64,000 bases of DNA from Variovorax sp. Root473 (GTDB lineage Bacteria > Pseudomonadota > Gammaproteobacteria > Burkholderiales > Burkholderiaceae_C): contig NZ_LMEV01000017.1 in NCBI RefSeq assembly GCF_001426505.1, positions 1,000,690 through 1,064,689 on the forward strand, in the 5' to 3' direction. The translations under genes and the position numbers were made by a program. Under the pieces are notes generated by a model. It saw only the letters and a list, made by a program, of their open reading frames with translations. It did no database searches and was not told the origin of the DNA. Below are positions 7,805 to 17,088 of the stretch, piece by piece (positions within the stretch are counted from its first letter, which is position 1; each line of letters starts with the position of its first letter).

Positions 7805-8440
7805 ATGCACGCCAAGCTCCAACGCCGCCAGACCCTCACCGACGCGCGCCGCGCCCTGGTGCTCGACGCCGCCCGAACGGTGTTCGCCGAGGCCGGCATC
7901 GAGGGCGCGAGCATCCGCGAAATCGCGAAGAAGGCCGGCTACACGCCGGGCGCCATCTATTCGTACTTCGAGAGCAAGGAGGCGATCTACGCGGCCTTGC
8001 TCGACGAGTCGCTGCTGCGCCTGCAGGCCGCGGTGGCCGAGGTGGCGGTGTCCGAGCGCCGGCCCGACCAGACCCTGGCCGCCAAGGCCCAGGCCTGGTT
8101 CGATTTCTACGCGGCGAACCCGCGCGACCTCGACCTCGGCTTCTATCTGGTGCACGGCATGCGGCCCCGGGGGCTCACGCACGCGCTCGACCACGAACTG
8201 AACGACCGCCTCTACGACGCCCTGCGTCCCTGCGAAGAGGCGCTGCTGGCGTTGGGCCTCGATGCCGACCTCGCGCAGCAGGAGAACACGGCGCTGTTCG
8301 CGCACGGCGTCGGCCTGCTGCTGATGCAGCACACGGGTCGCATCCGCATGTTCAGGCAGTCGGCGGATGCGCTGTTCAAGACCTACCTCGCGCAGCTGGT
8401 GCAGCGATCGACCCCACAGCGCCAGCGGAAGGCCCAGTGA
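7805..8440 (+). CDS. TetR/AcrR family transcriptional regulator
   Basis: This 211-residue protein carries an N-terminal helix-turn-helix domain at about residues 15-60, typical of TetR: ARTVFAEAGIEGASIREIA then KKAGYTPGAIYSYFESKEAIY. The C-terminal ligand-binding half is family-specific, and no ligand can be read from it. It is divergent from the HpaB/AbfD-like gene and is its likely regulator; the palindrome at 7729-7745 is the candidate operator. The isochorismatase-like gene follows 62 bases downstream, so the regulator may also affect it. Confidence 0.9.
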   Translation: MHAKLQRRQTLTDARRALVLDAARTVFAEAGIEGASIREIAKKAGYTPGAIYSYFESKEAIYAALLDESLLRLQAAVAEVAVSERRPDQTLAAKAQAWFDFYAANPRDLDLGFYLVHGMRPRGLTHALDHELNDRLYDALRPCEEALLALGLDADLAQQENTALFAHGVGLLLMQHTGRIRMFRQSADALFKTYLAQLVQRSTPQRQRKAQ

Positions 8441-8457
8441 AACCCGTTCTTTTCAGT

Positions 8458-8487
8458 GGTACGGTTCAGCCCAGTTCAACCGATACC
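8458..8487. repeat. Inverted repeat upstream of the isochorismatase-like gene
   Basis: The left arm GGTACGGTT (8458-8466) and right arm AACCGATACC (8478-8487) pair over nine bases with one bulged A, around an 11-base loop. It ends 15 bases before the ATG of the downstream gene, so it could be an operator or an mRNA leader hairpin. Confidence 0.4.
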
Positions 8488-8502
8488 TGAAAGAAGAAAT
8501 CC

Positions 8503-9108
8503 ATGCTGCTCGACGCCACGCAATCCCAACTCGTCCTGGTCGATTACCAGGCGCGGCTGATGCCGGCGATCTTCGAAGGCGAAGCGGCGGCGCGCAATGC
8601 AGCCCGCCTGGGGCAGATGGCGCAGTGGGTCGACGTGCCGGTCTGGGGCACCGAGCAGAACCCCTCGAAGCTGGGCGAAAACCTGCCCGAGATCCGCGCC
8701 TTCTGCCGCAAGACGCTGGCCAAGATGCATTTCAGCGGCGTGGAAGAGGGGCTCGGCGAATGGCTGCGTCCGCCCGCGAAGGCGGTGCCGCAGGGCAACG
8801 CCCGCAGCCTGCCCAAGCACCTGCAGAAGCCCCCGGCCGAGACTGAAGAGCGCAACACCATCGTGATCGCCGGCTGCGAAGCGCATGTCTGCCTGCTGCA
8901 GACCGCACTCGACCTGCTCGAGGACGAGTTCGATGTGTGGGTCGTCACCGACGCCTGCAGCTCGCGCACCGAGCGCAACCGCGACGCGGCCTTCGACCGC
9001 CTGGCCGGCGCGGGCGCCGAACTCGTGACCACCGAGATGGTCGGCTTCGAGTGGCTGCGCACCGCCGAGCATCCGGCGTTCCGCGACATGCAGGCGCTGA
9101 TTCGCTGA
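8503..9108 (+). CDS. Isochorismatase-family cysteine hydrolase
   Basis: This 201-residue protein has the Asp-Lys-Cys triad of the isochorismatase-like fold: Asp14 in VDYQ, Lys74 in the LAKMHFSG segment, and Cys130 in GCEAHVCLLQT. It resembles the single-domain YcaC-like hydrolases rather than true EntB isochorismatase; typical substrates are amides or N-carbamoyl compounds, but none can be chosen here. A purine-rich ribosome binding site (GAAAGAAG) precedes the ATG. No siderophore genes are nearby, which argues against an enterobactin-type role. Confidence 0.87.
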   Translation: MLLDATQSQLVLVDYQARLMPAIFEGEAAARNAARLGQMAQWVDVPVWGTEQNPSKLGENLPEIRAFCRKTLAKMHFSGVEEGLGEWLRPPAKAVPQGNARSLPKHLQKPPAETEERNTIVIAGCEAHVCLLQTALDLLEDEFDVWVVTDACSSRTERNRDAAFDRLAGAGAELVTTEMVGFEWLRTAEHPAFRDMQALIR

Positions 9109-9260
9109 TTCCCTGAATTCGTATTGAACGGCGGCCCGGCAATCGGGGCCCCGCCCGGATTGCCGCGGCTGTCAGCTTCCTGCAAGATCGGTTCCCATAA
9201 TTATGAATTCAGTTTCGGCGTCGAGTCCGGAGCGGAACCCATAATCAGGAGACAGATCCG

Positions 9261-11174
9261 ATGAGCCGCTATGAAGAGTTCTACCGCCAGTCCGTCGAAG
9301 CGCCCGAGGCCTTCTGGGCCGAGCAGAGCAAGCTGATCGACTGGCACGCGCCCGCGCAGCAGATCCTCGACGCCAGCCAGCCGCCGTTCGCGCGCTGGTT
9401 CGTCGGCGGCACCACCAACCTGTGCCACAACGCCGTCGACCGGCACCTGGCCGATCGCGGCGACCAGCCGGCGCTGATCTTCGTGTCGACCGAAACCGGC
9501 GTCGAAAAAAGCTACAGCTTCACCGAGCTGCACGCCGAGGTGCAGCGCACTGCCGCCAGCCTTGTCGAGCTGGGCGTGGGCAGGGGCGACCGCGTGCTCA
9601 TCTACATGCCGATGATTCCCGAGGCGGCCTTCGCGATGCTGGCCTGCGCGCGCATCGGCGCCATCCACTGCGTGGTGTTCGGCGGTTTCGCGAGTGGTTC
9701 GCTGGCCACGCGCATCGAGGACGCCGAACCCAAGGTGGTGGTGAGCGCCGATGCGGGGTCGCGCGGCGGCAAGGTCATCGCGTACAAGCCGCTGCTCGAC
9801 GAAGCCATCCGACTGTCGAAGCACAAACCCGAGGCGGTGCTGCTGACCGACCGTGGCCTGGCGCCAATGGACCTGGTCGCAGGCCGAGATCATCTGGCGG
9901 ATGAACTGAGGCACAAGCACCTCGATGCGCACGTGCCCTGCACCTGGCTGGCCTCGACGGACATCAGCTACACGATCTACACGAGCGGCACCACCGGCAA
10001 GCCCAAGGGCGTGCAGCGCGACGTGGGCGGCTACGCCGTGGCGCTGGCCGCGAGCATGAAGCACATCTTCGATGGCCGGCCCGGCGAAACCTACTTCTCG
10101 ACCAGCGACATCGGCTGGGTGGTGGGCCACAGCTACATCGTCTACGGTCCGCTCATTGCGGGCATGGCAACGATCATGTACGAGGGCCTGCCGACGCAGG
10201 GCCTCGACCAGCAGCCCGACGGCGGCATCTGGTGGCGCCTGGTCGAGAAGTACAAGGTGACGGTGATGTTCAGCGCGCCCACCGCCGTGCGCGTGCTCAA
10301 GAAGCAGGACCCGGCGCTGCTCAAGAAATACGACCTGTCGACCCTGCGCGCGCTGTTCCTGGCCGGCGAACCGCTGGACGAACCGACCGCGCGCTGGATC
10401 AGCGACGGCCTGGGCGTGCCGATCATCGACAACTACTGGCAGACCGAATCGGGCTGGCCGATGATCACGATCGCCAACGGTGTGGAAGCCAAGCCGAGCA
10501 AGTTCGGAAGCCCCGGCGTGCCGATGTACGGCTACCGCATCAAGATCCTGCACGAGTCGACCGGCGAGGAACTCACCGGCGCCAACGAGAAGGGCGTGGT
10601 CGTGGTCGAGGGCCCGACCCCGCCGGGCTTCATGCAGACCGTGTGGAAGGATGACGCGCGCTTCGTCAACACTTACTGGAAGAGCGTGCCGGGCAAGATG
10701 GTCTATTCGACCTTCGACTGGGGCATCCGCGATGCCGATGGCTATTTCTACATCCTGGGCCGCACCGACGACGTGATCAACGTCGCCGGCCACCGGCTGG
10801 GCACGCGCGAGATCGAGGAGAGCATCTCGGGCCACGCCAACGTGGCCGAGGTGGCGGTGGTCGGCGTGGCCGACACGCTCAAGGGGCAGGTGGCGATGGC
10901 CTTCGTCGTGCCGAAAGACGGCCTGGCCGTGACCGACGTCGACGCGGCGCTCAAGCTCGAAGGCGAGATCATGAAGGTCGTGGCCGACCAGCTCGGCGCC
11001 CTGGCGCGGCCCGCGCGCGTGCGCTTCGTGAGCGGCCTGCCCAAGACCCGCAGCGGCAAGCTGCTGCGCCGCGCCATCCAGGCGGTGTGCGAGCAGCGCG
11101 ACCCGGGCGACCTGACCACCATCGACGATCCGGCCACGCTGCAGCAGATCAGGCAGTTGCTGTCCGCCACCTGA
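9261..11174 (+). CDS. prpE: Propionyl-CoA synthetase (acetyl-CoA synthetase family)
   Basis: This 637-residue enzyme is an adenylate-forming acyl-CoA ligase that activates propionate (and acetate) via acyl-AMP. Visible motifs are the P-loop YTSGTTGKPKG, the A5-type YWQTESGWP, the A8 hinge GRTDDVINVAGHRLG and the C-terminal SGKLLRR with the regulatory and catalytic lysine. The sequence is closer to PrpE than to Acs: the N-terminus MSRYEEFYRQSVEAPEAFW and the motif IGWVVGHSYI fit PrpE. GGAG at 9248-9251 gives a good ribosome binding site. The methylcitrate-cycle genes are not adjacent; the gene appears to be a single unit, with an unrelated operon starting 194 bases downstream. Confidence 0.93.
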   Translation: MSRYEEFYRQSVEAPEAFWAEQSKLIDWHAPAQQILDASQPPFARWFVGGTTNLCHNAVDRHLADRGDQPALIFVSTETGVEKSYSFTELHAEVQRTAASLVELGVGRGDRVLIYMPMIPEAAFAMLACARIGAIHCVVFGGFASGSLATRIEDAEPKVVVSADAGSRGGKVIAYKPLLDEAIRLSKHKPEAVLLTDRGLAPMDLVAGRDHLADELRHKHLDAHVPCTWLASTDISYTIYTSGTTGKPKGVQRDVGGYAVALAASMKHIFDGRPGETYFSTSDIGWVVGHSYIVYGPLIAGMATIMYEGLPTQGLDQQPDGGIWWRLVEKYKVTVMFSAPTAVRVLKKQDPALLKKYDLSTLRALFLAGEPLDEPTARWISDGLGVPIIDNYWQTESGWPMITIANGVEAKPSKFGSPGVPMYGYRIKILHESTGEELTGANEKGVVVVEGPTPPGFMQTVWKDDARFVNTYWKSVPGKMVYSTFDWGIRDADGYFYILGRTDDVINVAGHRLGTREIEESISGHANVAEVAVVGVADTLKGQVAMAFVVPKDGLAVTDVDAALKLEGEIMKVVADQLGALARPARVRFVSGLPKTRSGKLLRRAIQAVCEQRDPGDLTTIDDPATLQQIRQLLSAT

Positions 11175-11235
11175 CCGAGGGCCGAATCGGGGCAGGGTTG
11201 CGGGCCTTGTGTCACAGCCTTCAGCCGTCATATGG

Positions 11236-11263
11236 TTGACGTGGCACAATGCCAAGGTACTCA
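11236..11263 (+). promoter_or_regulatory. Possible sigma70 promoter of the sucA-sucB-lpd operon
   Basis: TTGACG (11236-11241) and TACTCA (11258-11263) are separated by 16 bases. This would put the transcript start about 100 bases before the sucA ATG. The -35 box is good and the -10 box is weak, so this is tentative. Confidence 0.3.
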
Positions 11264-11368
11264 GGCCCTTCCCCAGCCACAGTCGCATCCGCCAATCGGT
11301 CCAGCCGTGTCGCGGAAGGTTTCTTAACCAACTCGTGCTTCCTCCAGGGAAGCGAAGGTCAGCGGATC

Positions 11369-14245
11369 ATGAGCGATTCCTCTACGCCCACGGCGTACAC
11401 CGCCTATCAAGGCAACACCTACCTCTTCGGCGGCAACGCGCCCTATGTCGAGGAGATGTACGAAAACTACCTTTCCAACCCCGGCAGCGTTCCTGACAAC
11501 TGGCGCACGTACTTCGACGCCCTGCAGAACGTTCCCGCCGCTGACGGCACCAGCGCCCGCGACGTCCCCCACCTGCCGGTCATCAACGCCTTTGCCGAAC
11601 TGGCCAAGCAGGGCACGACCCGTGTGGTGCAGGCCAGCGGCGCCGACTCCGAACTCGGCCGCAAGCGCACCGCCGTCCAGCAGCTGATCGCTGCCTACCG
11701 CAACGTCGGTGCCCGCTGGGCCGACCTCGATCCGCTCAAGCGCGCCGAGCGTCCCGCCATCCCGGAACTCGAGCCCTCGTTCTACGGCTTCACCGACGCC
11801 GACCTCGAGACGGTGTTCAACACCAGCAACACCTTCTTCGGCAAAGAGACCATGTCGCTGCGCGACCTGCTCAATGCCCTGCGTGAAACGTACTGCGGCA
11901 CGATGGGTGCCGAGTACATGTACACCACCGACCAGAACCACAAGCGCTGGTGGCAGCAGAAGCTCGAAAGCGCGCGCACCAATCCGAAGCTCAGCGCCGA
12001 GCAGAAGAAGCACGTGCTCAACCGCCTGACCGCCGCCGAAGGCCTCGAGCGCTTCCTGCACACCAAGTACGTCGGCCAGAAGCGCTTCTCGCTCGAAGGC
12101 GGCGAAAGCTTCATCGTCTCGATGGACGAACTGATCAACCAGGCCGGCGCCAAGGGCGTGCAGGAAATCGTGATCGGCATGGCCCACCGCGGCCGCCTGA
12201 ACGTGCTCGTGAACTCGCTGGGCAAGATGCCCGCCGACCTGTTCGCCGAGTTCGACCACACCGCTCCCGAAGACCTGCCCAGCGGCGACGTCAAGTACCA
12301 CCAGGGCTTCAGCTCGGACGTGACCACCCCCGGCGGCCCGGTGCACCTGAGCCTGGCGTTCAACCCCTCGCACCTGGAAATCGTGAACCCCGTGGTCGAA
12401 GGCTCGGTGCGCGCCCGCATGGACCGCCGTGGCGATCCGCTGGGCAAGCAGGTGCTGCCCGTGATCGTTCACGGCGACGCCGCCTTCGCAGGCCAGGGCG
12501 TCGTGATGGAAACGCTGGCGCTGGCCGAAACCCGTGGTTACTCCACCGGCGGCACGGTGCACATCGTCATCAACAACCAGATCGGCTTCACCACCAGCGA
12601 CCCGCGCGACAGCCGCTCGACGCTGTACTGCTCGGACATCGTCAAGATGATCGAGGCACCCGTGCTGCACGTGAACGGCGACGATCCCGAAGCCGTGGTG
12701 CTCGCCACCCAGTTCGCTCTTGATTTCCGCATGGAATTCCAGAAGGACGTGGTCGTCGACATCGTCTGCTTCCGCAAGCTGGGCCACAACGAGCAGGACA
12801 CGCCCTCGCTCACCCAGCCGCTGATGTACAAGAAGATCGCGGCCCACCCCGGCACGCGCAAGCTGTACGCCGACAAGCTGGCCGCGCAAGGCCTGGGCGA
12901 CGCGCTTGGCGACGACATGGTCAAGGCGCAGCGCGCCGCCTTCGACGAAGGCAAGAACACCATCGACCCCGTGCTCACCAACTTCAAGAGCAAGTACGCC
13001 GTCGACTGGAGCCCGTACCTCAACAAGAAGTGGACCGACGCCGGCGACACCGCCATTCCCTCTGCCGAGTGGAAGCGTCTGGCCGAGAAGATCACGACGC
13101 CGCCCGAAGGCTTCACCGTGCACCCGCTCGTGAAGAAGGTGCTGGACGACCGTGCCGCCATGGGCCGTGGAGACGTGAACGTCGACTGGGGCATGGGCGA
13201 GCACATGGCGTTTGCCTCGCTGGTGGCCAGCGGCTATCCGGTGCGCCTGTCGGGCGAAGACTCGGGCCGCGGCACGTTCACGCACCGCCACGCCGTGCTG
13301 CACGACCAGAACCGCGAGAAGTTCGACACCGGCACCTACACGCCGCTGCAGAACGTGGCCGAGAACCAGGCCCCGTTCGTCGTCATCGACTCGATCCTGT
13401 CCGAAGAGGCCGTGCTGGCCTTCGAATACGGCTACGCCTCGAACGACCCCAACACGCTCGTCATCTGGGAAGCCCAGTTCGGCGACTTCGTGAACGGCGC
13501 GCAGGTGGTGATCGACCAGTTCATCGCCTCGGGCGAAGTCAAGTGGGGCCGTGTCAACGGCATCACGATGATGTTGCCGCACGGCTATGAAGGCCAGGGC
13601 CCCGAGCACAGTTCGGCCCGCCTGGAGCGCTTCATGCAGCTGAGCGCTGACACCAACATGCAGGTGGTGCAGCCCACCACGGCCAGCCAGATCTTCCACA
13701 TCCTGCGCCGCCAGATGGTGCGCAACCTGCGCAAGCCGCTGATCATCCTCACGCCCAAGTCGCTGCTGCGCAACAAGGACGCGACCTCTCCGCTGTCCGA
13801 GTTCACCAAGGGCAGCTTCCAGACCGTCATTCCCGACAGCAAGGGCCTGAAGGCCGAGAAGGTCAAGCGCCTGATCGCCTGCTCGGGCAAGGTCTACTAC
13901 GACCTGGCCAAGAAGCGCGAAGAGCAGGGCAACGACGACGTGGCGATCATCCGCGTCGAGCAGCTCTACCCGTTCCCGCACAAGGCCTTCGCCGCCGAGG
14001 TCAAGAAGTACCCCAACCTCGTGGACATCGTCTGGTGCCAGGACGAGCCGCAGAACCAGGGCGCCTGGTTCTTCGTGCAGCACTACATCCACGAAAACAT
14101 GCTGGAAGGCCAGAAGCTCGGCTACTCCGGCCGTGCCGCCTCGGCATCGCCTGCGGTCGGCTACTCGCACCTGCACCAGGAACAGCAGAAGGCGCTGGTC
14201 GATGGCGCATTTGGCAAGCTCAAGGGATTCGTGCTGACCAAGTAA
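11369..14245 (+). CDS. sucA: 2-oxoglutarate dehydrogenase E1 component
   Basis: This 958-residue thiamine-diphosphate enzyme decarboxylates 2-oxoglutarate and reductively succinylates E2 lipoyl groups in the TCA cycle. The start at 11369 gives MSDSSTPTAYTAYQGNTYLF; the frame is open 120 bases further upstream, but that part looks unlike the family. Landmarks are the N-terminal E2-binding segment with YVEEMYENYL, the MAHRGRLNVL and FNPSHLEIV motifs, the ThDP-binding GDAAFAGQGV...NNQIGFTT region, and SGEDSGRGTFTHRHA in the transketolase-like half. Length is close to E. coli SucA (933). It is the first gene of sucA-sucB-lpd. Confidence 0.97.
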   Translation: MSDSSTPTAYTAYQGNTYLFGGNAPYVEEMYENYLSNPGSVPDNWRTYFDALQNVPAADGTSARDVPHLPVINAFAELAKQGTTRVVQASGADSELGRKRTAVQQLIAAYRNVGARWADLDPLKRAERPAIPELEPSFYGFTDADLETVFNTSNTFFGKETMSLRDLLNALRETYCGTMGAEYMYTTDQNHKRWWQQKLESARTNPKLSAEQKKHVLNRLTAAEGLERFLHTKYVGQKRFSLEGGESFIVSMDELINQAGAKGVQEIVIGMAHRGRLNVLVNSLGKMPADLFAEFDHTAPEDLPSGDVKYHQGFSSDVTTPGGPVHLSLAFNPSHLEIVNPVVEGSVRARMDRRGDPLGKQVLPVIVHGDAAFAGQGVVMETLALAETRGYSTGGTVHIVINNQIGFTTSDPRDSRSTLYCSDIVKMIEAPVLHVNGDDPEAVVLATQFALDFRMEFQKDVVVDIVCFRKLGHNEQDTPSLTQPLMYKKIAAHPGTRKLYADKLAAQGLGDALGDDMVKAQRAAFDEGKNTIDPVLTNFKSKYAVDWSPYLNKKWTDAGDTAIPSAEWKRLAEKITTPPEGFTVHPLVKKVLDDRAAMGRGDVNVDWGMGEHMAFASLVASGYPVRLSGEDSGRGTFTHRHAVLHDQNREKFDTGTYTPLQNVAENQAPFVVIDSILSEEAVLAFEYGYASNDPNTLVIWEAQFGDFVNGAQVVIDQFIASGEVKWGRVNGITMMLPHGYEGQGPEHSSARLERFMQLSADTNMQVVQPTTASQIFHILRRQMVRNLRKPLIILTPKSLLRNKDATSPLSEFTKGSFQTVIPDSKGLKAEKVKRLIACSGKVYYDLAKKREEQGNDDVAIIRVEQLYPFPHKAFAAEVKKYPNLVDIVWCQDEPQNQGAWFFVQHYIHENMLEGQKLGYSGRAASASPAVGYSHLHQEQQKALVDGAFGKLKGFVLTK

Positions 14246-14299
14246 GAGCCGTCCCTTTTCACACGAACACCCTCAAGAACAAATCGGAGCTCACTCCAA

Positions 14300-15556
14300 A
14301 TGTCTATCGTAGAAGTCAAAGTCCCCCAGCTTTCCGAATCCGTGGCCGAGGCCACCATGCTCACCTGGAAGAAGAAGGCTGGCGAAGCCGTCGCCGTTGA
14401 TGAAATCCTGATCGAGATCGAAACCGACAAGGTCGTGCTCGAAGTGCCGGCCCCCTCGGCCGGCGTGCTGGTCGAGATCGTTCAGCCCGACGGCGCCACC
14501 GTGGTGGCCGAGCAGCTGATCGCCAAGATCGACACCGACGGCAAGGCCGCCGCCGCAGCGCCTGCTGCTGCAGCTGCACCCGCCGCCGCACCGGCCGCTG
14601 TTGCACCCGCAGCGGCAGCCGCCGCCACCGGTGGTTCGAAGTCCGACGTCGCCATGCCCGCCGCTGCCAAGCTGCTGGCCGACAACAACCTGAAGACCAG
14701 CGACGTGGCCGGCACGGGCAAGGATGGCCGCGTGACCAAGGGCGACGTGCTCGGCGCAGTGGCTGCCGGCGCCAAGCCCGCCGCCGCCATCGCCGCACCG
14801 GCTGCCAAGCCTGCGCTGCAACAGGTGGCTGCGCCTGCCGCGCCTGACCTGGGCGAGCGCCCGGAACAGCGCGTGCCGATGAGCCGCCTGCGCGCCCGCA
14901 TTGCCGAGCGCCTGATCCAGTCGCAGTCGACCAACGCCATCCTGACCACCTTCAACGAAGTGAACATGGCCCCGGTCATGGACCTGCGCAAGAAGTTCCA
15001 GGACGCGTTCACCAAGGAACACGGCGTGAAGCTCGGCTTCATGAGCTTCTTCGTGAAGGCCGCGGTGCACGCGCTGAAGAAGTACCCGGTGCTCAACGCC
15101 TCGGTCGACGGCAACGACATCCTGTACCACGGCTACTTCGACATCGGCATCGCCGTCGGCTCGCCGCGCGGCCTGGTGGTGCCCATCCTGCGCAACGCCG
15201 ACCAGATGAGCTTCGCCGACATCGAGAAGAAGATCGCCGAGTACGGCAAGAAGGCGCAAGACGGCAAGCTGGGCATTGAAGAAATGACCGGCGGCACGTT
15301 CTCCATCTCGAACGGCGGCACCTTCGGCTCGATGCTCTCGACCCCGATCATCAACCCGCCCCAGTCGGCCATCCTCGGCGTGCACGCCACCAAGGACCGC
15401 GCCGTGGTCGAAAACGGCCAGATCGTCGTTCGCCCGATGAACTACCTCGCCATGAGCTACGACCACCGGATCATCGACGGCCGCGAAGCCGTGCTGGGCC
15501 TGGTCGCCATGAAGGAAGCGCTGGAAGATCCGTCGCGCCTGTTGTTCGACATCTGA
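14300..15556 (+). CDS. sucB: 2-oxoglutarate dehydrogenase E2, dihydrolipoyl succinyltransferase
   Basis: This 418-residue E2 has one lipoyl domain (about residues 1-80, Lys44 in ETDKVVLEVPAP) and an Ala/Pro-rich linker. A peripheral subunit-binding domain follows (near AAAKLLADNNLKTSDVAGTG), then the catalytic core ending in MSYDHRIIDGREA with the catalytic His and Asp. It builds the 24-mer core that passes succinyl groups to CoA. It lies 54 bases after sucA and 19 bases before lpd, so one operon is clear. The single lipoyl domain separates it from typical multi-lipoyl PDH E2 proteins. Confidence 0.97.
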   Translation: MSIVEVKVPQLSESVAEATMLTWKKKAGEAVAVDEILIEIETDKVVLEVPAPSAGVLVEIVQPDGATVVAEQLIAKIDTDGKAAAAAPAAAAAPAAAPAAVAPAAAAAATGGSKSDVAMPAAAKLLADNNLKTSDVAGTGKDGRVTKGDVLGAVAAGAKPAAAIAAPAAKPALQQVAAPAAPDLGERPEQRVPMSRLRARIAERLIQSQSTNAILTTFNEVNMAPVMDLRKKFQDAFTKEHGVKLGFMSFFVKAAVHALKKYPVLNASVDGNDILYHGYFDIGIAVGSPRGLVVPILRNADQMSFADIEKKIAEYGKKAQDGKLGIEEMTGGTFSISNGGTFGSMLSTPIINPPQSAILGVHATKDRAVVENGQIVVRPMNYLAMSYDHRIIDGREAVLGLVAMKEALEDPSRLLFDI

Positions 15557-15575
15557 TCCGGGGAGCAAGACACAG

Positions 15576-17006
15576 ATGGCAAACAAGCAATTCGACGTCG
15601 TCGTCATCGGCGGCGGTCCTGGCGGCTACATCGCGGCGATCCGCGCTGCGCAGCTCGGCTTCAACGTGGCCTGCATCGACGAGTGGAAGAACGGCAAGGG
15701 CGGCCCCGCACCGGGCGGCACCTGCACCAACGTCGGCTGCATCCCCTCGAAGGCGCTGCTGCAATCGTCGGAGCACTTCGAGCAGGCCGGTCACCACTTT
15801 GCGGACCACGGCATCAAGGTCGAAGGCCTTGGCCTGGACATCGACAAGATGCTGGCCCGCAAGGACCAGGTCGTGAAGCAGAACAACGACGGCATCCTGT
15901 ACCTGTTCAAGAAGAACAAGATCAGCTTCTTCCACGGCCGCGGTTCGTTCGTGAAGGCGGACGACGCCGGCTACGAGATCAAGGTGGCAGGCGCTGCTGA
16001 AGAATCGATCAGCGGCAAGCACATCATCGTCGCCACGGGCTCCAACGCCCGCGCGCTGCCGGGCACGCCGTTCGACGAGGAAAACATCCTCTCGAACGAC
16101 GGCGCGCTGCGCATCGGCGCGGTGCCCAAGAAGCTGGGCCTGATCGGCTCGGGCGTCATCGGCCTCGAAATGGGCTCGGTGTGGCGCCGCCTCGGTGCCG
16201 AAGTCACGGTGCTCGAAGCGCTGCCGACTTTCCTGGGCGCCGTGGACGAGCAGATCGCCAAGGAAGCCAAGAAGGCCTTCGACAAGCAGAAGCTCAAGAT
16301 CGAACTCGGCGTCAAGGTCGGCGAGATCAAGTCGTCGAAGAAGGGCGTGAGCGTTGCCTGGACCAACGCCAAGGGCGAAGCCCAGACGCTGGAAGTCGAC
16401 AAGCTGATCGTCTCGATCGGCCGCGTGCCCAACACCATCGGCCTGAACGCCGAAGCCGTGGGCCTGAAGCTCGACGAACGCGGCGCCATCGCCGTGGACG
16501 ACGACTGCAAGACCAGCCTGCCCAACGTGTGGGCCATCGGCGACGTGGTGCGCGGCCCGATGCTGGCGCACAAGGCCGAGGAAGAAGGCGTGGCGGTGGC
16601 GGAGCGCATCGCGGGCCAGCATGGCCACGTGAACTTCAATACCGTGCCGTGGGTGATCTACACCAGCCCCGAGATCGCATGGGTCGGCCAGACCGAGCAA
16701 CAGCTCAAGGCCGCGGGCCGCGCCTACAAGGCCGGCACCTTCCCGTTCCTGGCGAACGGCCGCGCACGCGCGCTGGGCGACACGACCGGCATGGTCAAGT
16801 TCCTGGCCGACGCCGCCACGGACGAGATCCTGGGCGTGCACATCGTGGGCCCGCAGGCCAGCGAGCTGATCTCCGAAGCCGTGGTGGCGATGGAGTTCAA
16901 GGCCAGCGCCGAAGACATCGCGCGCATCTGCCATGCGCATCCGTCGCTGTCGGAAGCCACCAAGGAAGCGGCCCTGGCCGTGGACAAGCGCACGCTCAAC
17001 TTCTGA
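15576..17006 (+). CDS. lpd: Dihydrolipoyl dehydrogenase (E3) of the 2-oxoglutarate dehydrogenase operon
   Basis: This 476-residue E3 has no lipoyl domain, unlike the 608-residue enzyme at 1363-3189. FAD-binding VVVIGGGPGGYIAAI starts at residue 8, the redox pair is Cys50/Cys55 (CTNVGCIPSK), the NAD-binding motif is GSGVIGLEMGSV, and the C-terminal active-site HAHPSLSEA is present. A short insertion, NGKGGPAPGG, precedes the redox disulfide. That insertion is common in the OGDH-linked E3 of Betaproteobacteria. A ribosome binding site GGGGAGCAAG lies ahead of the ATG. Its operon position makes it the E3 for SucAB, though E3 subunits can be shared between complexes. Confidence 0.96.
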   Translation: MANKQFDVVVIGGGPGGYIAAIRAAQLGFNVACIDEWKNGKGGPAPGGTCTNVGCIPSKALLQSSEHFEQAGHHFADHGIKVEGLGLDIDKMLARKDQVVKQNNDGILYLFKKNKISFFHGRGSFVKADDAGYEIKVAGAAEESISGKHIIVATGSNARALPGTPFDEENILSNDGALRIGAVPKKLGLIGSGVIGLEMGSVWRRLGAEVTVLEALPTFLGAVDEQIAKEAKKAFDKQKLKIELGVKVGEIKSSKKGVSVAWTNAKGEAQTLEVDKLIVSIGRVPNTIGLNAEAVGLKLDERGAIAVDDDCKTSLPNVWAIGDVVRGPMLAHKAEEEGVAVAERIAGQHGHVNFNTVPWVIYTSPEIAWVGQTEQQLKAAGRAYKAGTFPFLANGRARALGDTTGMVKFLADAATDEILGVHIVGPQASELISEAVVAMEFKASAEDIARICHAHPSLSEATKEAALAVDKRTLNF

Positions 17007-17029
17007 TCCCCGGTTCTTGAGCGAACCCG

Positions 17030-17070
17030 GCCCCGATCGACCCTCGCGGGGCGGTCGGGGCTCTCCATTT
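17030..17070 (+). terminator. Putative terminator/attenuator after lpd
   Basis: GCCCCGA (17030-17036) pairs with TCGGGGC (17055-17061), with further G/C pairing inside, and is followed by a short T-run ending near 17072. It stands just before the zapE start codon, so it may only partly stop transcription from the suc operon. Confidence 0.5.
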
Positions 17071-17088
17071 TTGAAGCGATCCGATCCC

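Noticed and set aside
8503..9108. Siderophore-type isochorismatase
   Set aside because: No entA, entC or NRPS genes nearby, and the protein is a short single-domain hydrolase.
11324..14176. A 950-codon antisense open frame over sucA
   Set aside because: Same reason: low-complexity translation with no domain, opposite a well-supported gene.
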